Shown here: one piece after another, positions 1 to 5,486 of the stretch
Layout of the letters: each line of letters opens with the position of its first letter
Numbering within the stretch: the stretch's first letter is position 1
Assembly: GCA_027592105.1 (NCBI GenBank)
Contig: JAQCLA010000064.1
Span: 1-10,875, forward strand
Reading direction: 5' to 3'
Source: Pseudomonadota bacterium
GTDB lineage: Bacteria > Pseudomonadota > Alphaproteobacteria > Rhodobacterales > Rhodobacteraceae
DNA length: 10,875 nucleotides
Notes under the pieces: generated by a model
Seen by the model: the letters and a program-made list of their open reading frames with translations, nothing else
Told to the model about the DNA's origin: nothing
The model's database searches: none
Translations under genes and position numbers: made by a program

Positions 1-189
1 AGTAAGGATGAGCCAGAGCCTCCAAACGAAACAACGCTCAACTGTCCCAATCTATCTGACGACGGACAGTTCGAATCCTCTCACTCTAACCAGATTTCAC
101 CACATGAAATGATAAATGAGCGGCCCCCGCTGACTATTGGCACGCGCATCGCGCAGAGCCTCTCCGAAATACTAGGTCGCTACATTTGA
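1..189 (+). CDS. C-terminal end of an unidentified protein (5' truncated by window edge)
   Basis: Frame 1 is open from the first base to a TGA at 187-189, giving 62 residues with no start needed inside the window. The first two thirds are rich in Glu, Pro, Ser and Asn, like a disordered linker. The end is more ordered and mildly amphipathic, closing with SLSEILGRYI. I do not recognise the family. An open stretch this long can occur by chance, so the evidence is only the continuous frame, the protein-like composition and the position at the window edge. It precedes the small-protein operon by 188 bp and is probably a separate transcription unit. Confidence 0.45.
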   Translation, partial: SKDEPEPPNETTLNCPNLSDDGQFESSHSNQISPHEMINERPPLTIGTRIAQSLSEILGRYI

Positions 190-377
190 CGGTGTCCGCG
201 CTTGTTTGATTGCATGCCTTCTCCTTTGGTTCGCCAATCGCATCCTCAGGACAAAAACAAGTTAAAATAGCCGATAAATCTAGATCATTAATTCTCATCG
301 GTAAGACGCCTAAATATCTACTGGAAAACGCGTCCGTGTAGGCGCCCATGATGAAGAATATGGCTGAAGGAAACACA
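190..377 (+). other. Upstream region of the small-protein/protease unit
   Basis: This AT-richer stretch must carry the promoter of the downstream unit, but no hexamer pair is convincing. TTGAC at 186-190 is a good -35 match, yet nothing resembling a -10 lies 16-18 bp downstream. TTAAAAT (262-268) and TAAATAT (311-317) are -10-like without a good partner. The decamer TTGATTGCAT at 206-215 recurs at 3124-3133 ahead of the transporter operon. An in-frame ATG at 348 would lengthen the first small protein by ten residues, but the paralogues argue against using it. Confidence 0.4.
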
Positions 378-569
378 ATGTCGGAAAAAACGCTCACCGT
401 TGATGGCATTGCCTACAACATTGCGGATTTGTCCGACAATGCGCGGGCACAGGTCGCGAATATCAATTTTTGCGACGCGCAAATTCAGCAGCTGCGCAAT
501 GAATGGGCTGTGGCTGATACCGCGCGACTGGGCTACGCCGCAGCGCTCAAGCGTGAGCTTGCCAACTGA
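378..569 (+). CDS. Small DUF6447-like protein, copy 1 of 3
   Basis: A 63-residue soluble protein with no signal peptide or membrane segment. It begins MSEKTLTVDGIAY and shares with the next two genes the pattern (V/I)DG(I/V)xY, then LS, then AQ(L/V)A, a spaced Leu-Asn helix segment and a final YxxxLKxEL. The first part looks like a short beta hairpin and the rest like one or two helices. The start at 378 has a GAAGGA ribosome site at 366-371 and matches the N-termini of the paralogues, so the in-frame ATG at 348 is less likely. It resembles what I remember of family DUF6447, whose function I do not know. Its TGA overlaps the next ATG (TGATG at 567-571), implying translational coupling. It lacks the C-terminal tails of copies 2 and 3. 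Confidence 0.85.
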   Translation: MSEKTLTVDGIAYNIADLSDNARAQVANINFCDAQIQQLRNEWAVADTARLGYAAALKRELAN

Positions 570-793
570 TGCCCATTCTGCGGATCGACGGTGTGGATTA
601 CGACAGCGCACAATTGTCGCCCACTGGACAAGCGCAATTGGCAGCACTCCAGCACGCCGAGGCGCAGATCCGCGAACTGACGAACATGAAGGCGCTTCTG
701 ACACGTGCCAAGAACAGCTATGTGGACGAGCTGAAGCGCGAAATCATCAAGGGGAAATCCGGCGTCGACCTCGGCGCGCTTTTCTCTGATTAA
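569..793 (+). CDS. Small DUF6447-like protein, copy 2 of 3
   Basis: A 74-residue paralogue of its neighbours, beginning MPILRIDGVDYDSAQLS and continuing through the AQLA element to a SYVDELKREI helix. It is the most divergent copy and has an extra Gly/Lys-containing C-terminal tail ending DLGALFSD. The start codon overlaps the preceding stop (TGATG). There is no strong Shine-Dalgarno directly upstream, so it probably depends on termination-reinitiation from copy 1. No signal peptide, cysteine or membrane segment is visible. Function unknown. Being co-translated with copy 1 suggests the products may be needed in fixed ratio, possibly as a heteromer; that is inference. Confidence 0.85.
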   Translation: MPILRIDGVDYDSAQLSPTGQAQLAALQHAEAQIRELTNMKALLTRAKNSYVDELKREIIKGKSGVDLGALFSD

Positions 794-814
794 CACATTC
801 AGAAAGGAATTATC

Positions 815-1021
815 ATGCCCAAGATCACTGTCGATGGAATTGATTACAACACCGAAGATCTCTCTGATAACGGCAAGGCACAGCTTGCAAGCTTGCAGTT
901 TCTCGAAGTTCAAATGGCCAAACTGAACAATGAAGTGGCCGTCTACCAGACGGCGCGCAACGCCTATGTCGTGGCGTTGAAGGCCGAGCTTGAGAAAACC
1001 GAACCTGCCAAGGCTGAGTGA
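815..1021 (+). CDS. Small DUF6447-like protein, copy 3 of 3
   Basis: A 68-residue paralogue starting MPKITVDGIDYNTEDLSD. It appears to be the copy closest to the family consensus as I recall it, with AQLASLQF in the middle and ARNAYVVALKAELEK near the end. A strong ribosome site, AGAAAGGAA at 801-809, precedes the ATG by five bases, so unlike copy 2 it is independently initiated. It ends in a short Ala/Lys/Glu tail. It is closer to copy 1 (shared LSDN, TVDGI) than to copy 2 in the N-terminal half, consistent with tandem duplication followed by divergence. No export signal is visible. Function unknown; a link to type I secretion is suggested only by location. Confidence 0.88.
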   Translation: MPKITVDGIDYNTEDLSDNGKAQLASLQFLEVQMAKLNNEVAVYQTARNAYVVALKAELEKTEPAKAE

Positions 1022-1052
1022 TCGCTTCAAAACTGCTGGGATTGGCGTTGAG

Positions 1053-1334
1053 ATGAATATGAAAGCGGCCTTTGTCTTGGCAGCCGGCATGATCGGGGCT
1101 GCCTTTATCTGGACCGATAAGACAGGACCGATCGCCGTCGCCCAAGCTGTGCCGTCACCAACGCTCGACCGATTGCCGGGGCAGGGCGTTGATGTCTTGC
1201 TCACCATGCCGCTGCTTGAGAGCCAAGGTTGGTTTATCCACGCCTATGGCGGCCGTGTTCGTGCTTGCAGCGCCGATGGCGCTTCGGTGGTCGGGGAACG
1301 AACTTCGCCGCGCTGCTCGAAGTGGAGCGAGTGA
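1053..1334 (+). CDS. Small exported two-cysteine protein of unknown function
   Basis: A 93-residue protein whose N-terminus (MNMKAAFVLAAGMIGAAFIW) is a short basic segment followed by a hydrophobic stretch. It then runs to IAVAQA-VPSP, a plausible signal-peptidase site near residue 32. If cleaved, about 60 residues remain, with Cys72 and Cys88 well placed for one disulfide. The C-terminal half (GWFIHAYGGRVRACSADG) looks folded. I do not recognise the family. An in-frame start at 990 lies inside the preceding gene, and 1053 is preferred because it gives a clean signal sequence, though its ribosome site is weak. An ATG at 1059 would serve almost as well. The stop is 3 bp from the protease start, so the two are very likely co-translated. 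Classical serralysin operons carry a small periplasmic inhibitor (Inh, family I38); this gene sits in an equivalent context but shows no motif proving that role. Confidence 0.7.
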   Translation: MNMKAAFVLAAGMIGAAFIWTDKTGPIAVAQAVPSPTLDRLPGQGVDVLLTMPLLESQGWFIHAYGGRVRACSADGASVVGERTSPRCSKWSE

Positions 1335-1337
1335 TAA

Positions 1338-3008
1338 GTGGTGACCCGTTCCGTCAATTCACGACCGGGGCACGCGACTGAAAGAAATTTGAGGTTGGTC
1401 ACACCGGCCACGCCGAGTGCGATTGTAACAGTGTCTTTGCTTTCTGCATGTGGCGGCGGCGGCCAGTCCACAGGGACGATATCGTCCAATCCGGTCGGTG
1501 CATTGCCACCTGGTTACACTCCGCCTGCGTCCGTATATGTCGCGCCGGCGGTTCCTGACCCGAACGCATTTGTTTTGCAGACCGCGTTTGTTGAGCCTTA
1601 CTGGGTGCAAGCCTTAGCTAATAACGATTTCGCCGCGCTTCCCGCCTTTTATCAATCTTATGAGAACGTGGTTGAATTCGCGTTTCCGACTGTTCAGCCT
1701 GACTATTACACGGGTGATGATGCGGTCGGCTGGGCGCCTGCGTCGGATGCGGTGCAGGTGGCTTTTCGGACAGTATTCGCAGAGCTAGCGCAAATCGTGA
1801 ATGTACGATTTGTCGAAACAACCGATATCGCTGATTTCAACGTCATCGCAATTTCGCAAAATGATCAGCAAAATCAGGGTCTGGCTGGATATGCCTATTT
1901 CCCAAACGCAAGTTTCTTTATTGGTGCGGACATCTTGCTCTCCAACGTGGCAGATGCACCAGCGATCAATTCGGGCCTTTCCAATAGTGATTATGAGCTC
2001 GTCTTGCACGAGCTTGGCCATGCGCTTGGCCTAAAGCACCCTTTCGATGCCGATGGCGGGTCGACCACGACACTTTCGGCGACAGAAGATACCACCGCAT
2101 GGACGGTCATGACTTACACGTTGCAGCCCGGTGCCTTTGACGGCGCATTCCGCGCATTCGATCTCATGGCCTTGGCTGAAATTTTCGGCGTCCGCGAAGC
2201 CTATCGTGCAGGTGATGATAGCTACAGCTTTTCAGCACTTTCAGGCAGTTTCGTGATTGATGGCGCAGGGCAGGATACCATCTCCGCCGCAGGGCAAAGT
2301 GCCATCGCCTACATCGATCTCAGATCTGGGATGCATAGCCATTTGGGCAGCAAATCCACACTCATCTCAGCGCCATTTCAGCTGACGATCTCGGCAGGGA
2401 GCTTTATTGAGAACGCGATTGGCGGTTCTGGCAATGACCTGATTATTGGTAATGAATTGGCCAATAGTTTGTACGGCGGGCAGGGCAGTGACCGTATTTT
2501 TGGCGGTGAGGGTGCCGATGTCATCAGTGGTGGCGCTGGAGATGACGTGATCGATTTGTCCGAAGTCGTCGCAGCGCGCGATGTCGTTACGTTCGAGCCG
2601 ATCAATACGGAGAACGACCAAGACACGATCTACGCCTTTGCGCAGGGGGTATCGGGTGACGCGATCAATTTTGCACCGATGCTTGGCGCAAATTTGCTCG
2701 ATGTCGTCGCGCAAAGCTTCGTGCCGCTCGCCGATATCAGCGGTGCTATTGTCCGGTTGGTCGGCCAAGGGCTGTCCACAGCAACTGCCTTGGACGCGGC
2801 ATTGTCCACAGAAGGTCTTTTTGAAAACCTTACACTATCCGCAGGCACAACCACGCTGGTTCTATCTGCCGATACGCAAGCAACTGGCCAGGATCAGCAT
2901 CTCTTTCATGTGCGCAATGTCGCTGATGATCTGGTTGTGCAGAAACTTGCAGTGTTTTCTGGAAACTATCTGGATATGGATTCTTGGCACGCGCATAATT
3001 TCGTTTAA
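1338..3008 (+). CDS. Serralysin-like (M10B) RTX zinc metalloprotease with lipobox-like N-terminus
   Basis: A 556-residue secreted metzincin. The zinc motif HELGHALGLKH is at residues 224-234 (catalytic Glu225), and the Met-turn TVMTYT with Met258 and Tyr260 is at 256-261. A serralysin-type DLMALAEIFG segment follows at 275-284. Five RTX nonapeptides occupy 362-406, expected to bind calcium outside the cell. The last 150 residues are probably the type I secretion region, and the chain ends HNFV. An in-frame TAA directly upstream means the start is GTG at 1338 or later; GGAG at 1324-1327 supports 1338. The N-terminus contains SAIVTVSLLSAC-GGGG, a lipobox-like site with Cys38, then a Pro-rich linker. 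Starting at TTG 1389 would give a more classical 21-residue lipoprotein signal. Type I substrates normally lack N-terminal signals, so this is odd. The linked T1SS is the obvious exporter. Confidence 0.92.
   Translation: MVTRSVNSRPGHATERNLRLVTPATPSAIVTVSLLSACGGGGQSTGTISSNPVGALPPGYTPPASVYVAPAVPDPNAFVLQTAFVEPYWVQALANNDFAALPAFYQSYENVVEFAFPTVQPDYYTGDDAVGWAPASDAVQVAFRTVFAELAQIVNVRFVETTDIADFNVIAISQNDQQNQGLAGYAYFPNASFFIGADILLSNVADAPAINSGLSNSDYELVLHELGHALGLKHPFDADGGSTTTLSATEDTTAWTVMTYTLQPGAFDGAFRAFDLMALAEIFGVREAYRAGDDSYSFSALSGSFVIDGAGQDTISAAGQSAIAYIDLRSGMHSHLGSKSTLISAPFQLTISAGSFIENAIGGSGNDLIIGNELANSLYGGQGSDRIFGGEGADVISGGAGDDVIDLSEVVAARDVVTFEPINTENDQDTIYAFAQGVSGDAINFAPMLGANLLDVVAQSFVPLADISGAIVRLVGQGLSTATALDAALSTEGLFENLTLSAGTTTLVLSADTQATGQDQHLFHVRNVADDLVVQKLAVFSGNYLDMDSWHAHNFV
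2421..2555 (+). repeat. Five tandem RTX nonapeptide repeats within the protease
   Basis: Residues 362-406 of the protease read as five consecutive nine-residue units: GGSGNDLII, GNELANSLY, GGQGSDRIF, GGEGADVIS and GGAGDDVID. Four fit the calcium-binding GGxGxDxUx pattern, where U is a large hydrophobic residue. The second unit is degenerate, having lost one Gly and the Asp. Such arrays fold into a calcium-stabilised beta roll and mark type I secretion substrates. The array is short, as is usual for serralysins compared with large adhesins. Confidence 0.93.
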
Positions 3009-3544
3009 CCATTTTGAGATGTCATGCTGGCCCTATTGATGGGTCTAGGTGCTCACTGTCCCAAAAAATGACTGTCGCCATGGATAACGCCTATATGCCC
3101 TGTCGGCCTATTTCACCGAAACGTTGATTGCATTCAACACGCTGTTATCAAGTCAAATAAATCTGGCGAATGCGTCTCCCTGCGATTGTTGGAAGAATGA
3201 TTGCCCACTCTCCCAACCTGATTCCGGGTGACGCAGCTGCATCAGTTTCGCTATCCAACGCGAACTTTGGAATTCATGCCTGTGAAAACCGCATCTATGC
3301 CCAAAATCGTCCATAAAGATCAGGGATATTGGCCGAAGAGCGTCAAACTTTATCGTCCAAAAAAGCATAGTAAAGATATTATTGTTTTTAATGTCCACAT
3401 CATGAGACGACAGAGCAGTTGAAGGGCTTTGCGCGCCCGTATTTATGGCAGATGGACGACAACGCATCTGCGGTATTTTGGGCCCTAAAGCGGCATTCAA
3501 CGACGACAAAGCGGCGCAGACGGTCTTCCCTCGAAGAGGATCAC
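3009..3544 (+). other. AT-rich intergenic region between protease and transporter operons
   Basis: Over 530 bp with no convincing gene. It is visibly more AT-rich than the flanking genes. Open frames here on both strands (for example plus 3228-3422 and minus 3153-3563) have no recognisable domains and no good ribosome sites. A five-bp stem GGCCC/GGGTC at 3030-3046 lies after the protease, but no T-run follows, so I do not call a terminator. The 16-bp near-palindrome at 3123-3138 is the most distinct element. An octamer ATCGTCCA is repeated directly at about 3305 and 3352. The AT-rich stretch around 3361-3392 is the likeliest place for the promoter of the downstream operon, but no clear -35/-10 pair stands out. 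Confidence 0.5.
3123..3138. promoter_or_regulatory. 16-bp near-palindrome, candidate operator
   Basis: GTTGATTGCATTCAAC is a dyad with seven of eight base pairs symmetrical; only the T/T at 3128 and 3133 breaks it. The inner part, TTGAT-TGCA-TTCAA, is also one base away from an FNR-type box. It lies about 400 bp before the regulator gene and 115 bp after the protease stop. It shares the decamer TTGATTGCAT with 206-215, upstream of the other operon. Either the local winged-helix protein or an FNR/CRP-family regulator could bind it; both are inference. Confidence 0.3.
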
Positions 3545-4057
3545 ATGAATTCGCGCACCGCATCTTGGGTCGATTTCGATGAGGATATTATAATTCGCGT
3601 TTCGTTGGATATTTCGCAAAAGAAGATGGTGGCAAGTTCGCGCTTGCTATCAGTCGCTGCTGTCGAGCTTGGCCGTATCCGGGTCAGCAGCAAAAGCAAG
3701 ATTTTGCGTCCATTTTTTCAACGTGTTGAAACTTGGGAATTGTTGCTGATTGTCTATGCCCTTGAGGGCGATGGCACGTATGGCATCGAGGATTATCTTG
3801 ATCGCCTGCAGACCTTGAAATTCACACGAATAACGATGCGAAACTTTATCAAGGATCGGATCGCCGAAGGTTCATTCTTTGCCATGCAAGGCGAAAAGAA
3901 GAGCCGAAAATCCCTCATGTTGAGTGATGAACTGCGCGCAAGTCTCGAGGCCTATTTTGGCATGCTTGAGGCGCTGAAAAGAAACGACGCAATGGCCGAA
4001 GAGACTAGGATCGATGTCGCCTTCTTGGCGATCGACGAAAAAAACGGAGATGTTTGA
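3545..4057 (+). CDS. Probable winged-helix transcriptional regulator of the T1SS locus
   Basis: A 170-residue soluble protein without signal or membrane segments. Residues about 61-138 have the layout of a MarR-like winged helix: a leucine-rich first helix (ETWELLLIVYALEG), a second helix, a likely recognition helix around RITMRNFIKDRIAEG (95-109), then a basic wing (GEKKSRKS) leading into LSDELRASLEAYF. This is judged by eye; no family was identified with certainty. The start at 3545 is preferred because GAGGA at 3536-3540 precedes it and the upstream extension to 3419 is low-complexity and basic. The gene is 3 bp ahead of the outer-membrane component, so it is the first gene of the transporter operon. 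It probably controls that operon, the protease unit, or both. It could instead be an unrelated small alpha/beta protein. Confidence 0.7.
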   Translation: MNSRTASWVDFDEDIIIRVSLDISQKKMVASSRLLSVAAVELGRIRVSSKSKILRPFFQRVETWELLLIVYALEGDGTYGIEDYLDRLQTLKFTRITMRNFIKDRIAEGSFFAMQGEKKSRKSLMLSDELRASLEAYFGMLEALKRNDAMAEETRIDVAFLAIDEKNGDV

Positions 4058-4060
4058 CCA

Positions 4061-5446
4061 ATGAGCGATTTCAATTTGAGCCATCACTCCGTGATGCGGG
4101 CTTCGCTATCCTCCGTGGCGCTTTCGGTGCTGTTGTTGGCGGGGTGTGGTGATGCGCCGCTTCAGGTTTCGGACATGGAGCAGGCGATCCAAACCGAGCT
4201 GGTCGAGCGCGCCGCGGATGGCGATGCTGCCCAAGCCGTGACCCTTCAAGCCGGTATGCGCGCGGCGGTTGCACAAGCGGTGCAGCTGAATGATGCCTAT
4301 CGCGCCCTTGGTGCGATCGAAACAGAAGCCTTTTCCAATATCGATGTGGCCGCCAGCGCACGCGGTACGCAACTTTCCACCAATGCCAATATCGGCGGCA
4401 TTCGTGAAAGCGGTGCGGGCGGCGGCACAACGACCGGCGCTGCTGGTGGTGTGAACCTATCCCGCCTGGTTTTTGACGGTGGTGAAAGTGCCGCGACGGT
4501 CAATCGCGCGACGGCACAGGCGCTTGTTGCACAGGCCGATCGCGCAGCGCGCGGCAATCAGCTCGCGCTTGATGCCGCGCGTGCATGGATCGATGTGTGG
4601 CAGTTCGAAGAGCGGCTGCGGCTCTTGCGTGGTCGGACCGAAGAGATGGACACGCTTGTATCGCAGGTCGAGCGCATGGCGAACAATGGTATGGTCGATC
4701 GTGCCGCCCTTGAGGGTGTGCGTCGCCGTATCGTCGACATCGCCTTGGAAGAAGCCCGTCTTGATGCCAGCCTGCAAGAAGCGCGCGGGCGGTTTGCTCG
4801 TTACTTCAACACGGCCTCCGACGCGATCGCGGCACCGACCGAAATCATCACGCCCGATCAGGCTCGTGCCTATGCCCAAGCATGGGATGATGCGCCCACA
4901 CTCCGCAAGGGCGCGGCCGAATTGATCATGGCGCGCAACAATCTTGTTATTGCCGAAGCTGCGTTTCAGCCGCGTGCCAGTATTTCGGGTGGTGTCAGAA
5001 CGCCAATGGAAAGTGGCGCAAGCACCGATACCACGCTTGGCCTATCGCTGACCTATACCATTGGCGATGGTGGCAGGCGCGCTGCCAATCTGCGTGCTGC
5101 GCAGGCACGGCTTGAGGCAGCTCAGGCCAATTTGGCCGATACGCGGCGCGGCATCGAAACCGAGCTCAGCGCTGCGATCACACGTCTGAATGCGATCCAG
5201 CGATCGATGCCACTCATGCAAGAGAATATCCGCCTGAGTGCCGCCGAAGCCGAGATCGCACGGTCGCAGATCGTCACAGGGCAATCCAACCTCCAGCGAC
5301 TGATCGAAGCCGAGATCGACAATTATCGGGCGCGTGACGGGCAGATCGCGATGCAATCAGAGAAAATCACATTGCAGCTGACCATTGCCGCTTTGACCGG
5401 TGCTTTGGGGCGCGAACTCGGGTTGGACCTGACGCCTGCCGAATGA
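4061..5446 (+). CDS. TolC-family outer-membrane factor of the type I secretion system
   Basis: A 461-residue protein with the two-fold repeated outer-membrane efflux architecture. The first repeat is at about 60-250, with VNLSRLVFDGGES as its beta-strand segment, and the second is at about 270-455, with LGLSLTYTIGDGGRR. Each is followed by long Ala/Glu/Arg-rich helices that would form the periplasmic tunnel. Length is normal for TolC relatives. It would form the trimeric exit channel for the protease. The N-terminus is a signal with a lipobox, LLLAGC, Cys29, so the mature protein is probably lipid-anchored. That is common in the OprM/NodT drug-efflux branch but not typical of T1SS TolC. The start follows the regulator by 3 bp with AACGGAGA at 4044-4051. 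The order regulator, outer-membrane factor, ABC, adaptor makes the T1SS role secure. Confidence 0.92.
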   Translation: MSDFNLSHHSVMRASLSSVALSVLLLAGCGDAPLQVSDMEQAIQTELVERAADGDAAQAVTLQAGMRAAVAQAVQLNDAYRALGAIETEAFSNIDVAASARGTQLSTNANIGGIRESGAGGGTTTGAAGGVNLSRLVFDGGESAATVNRATAQALVAQADRAARGNQLALDAARAWIDVWQFEERLRLLRGRTEEMDTLVSQVERMANNGMVDRAALEGVRRRIVDIALEEARLDASLQEARGRFARYFNTASDAIAAPTEIITPDQARAYAQAWDDAPTLRKGAAELIMARNNLVIAEAAFQPRASISGGVRTPMESGASTDTTLGLSLTYTIGDGGRRAANLRAAQARLEAAQANLADTRRGIETELSAAITRLNAIQRSMPLMQENIRLSAAEAEIARSQIVTGQSNLQRLIEAEIDNYRARDGQIAMQSEKITLQLTIAALTGALGRELGLDLTPAE

Positions 5447-5486
5447 TGGCGGACGCACGGCCCAATACCCAGAAAGAAGAGTTGAT

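Noticed and set aside
65..92. tRNA 3'-end look-alike: T-loop TTCGAAT at 70-76 followed at the right distance by ACCA at 89-92, suggesting an integration site
   Set aside because: The T-stem arms (65-69 and 77-81) do not pair, no D-arm or anticodon arm exists upstream, and the stretch lies inside an open reading frame running from base 1 to 189.
3030..3046. Possible terminator hairpin GGCCC/GGGTC after the protease
   Set aside because: Five pairs including a wobble, and no T-run follows.
36..3064. Similar motifs GCTCAACTGTCCCAA (36-50) and GCTCACTGTCCCAA (3051-3064) flanking the protease unit, as if ends of a mobile element
   Set aside because: Only a ten-base exact match, which is expected by chance in a window this long. 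No inverted ends, target duplications or transposase gene accompany them.
3068..3127. Short open frame MTVAMDNAYMPC... after the protease
   Set aside because: Only 19 codons, no ribosome site and no relation to neighbouring genes.
3153..3563. Minus-strand 136-codon open frame in the intergenic gap
   Set aside because: No recognisable domain, low-complexity composition, no convincing ribosome site, and it overlaps the start of the regulator gene.
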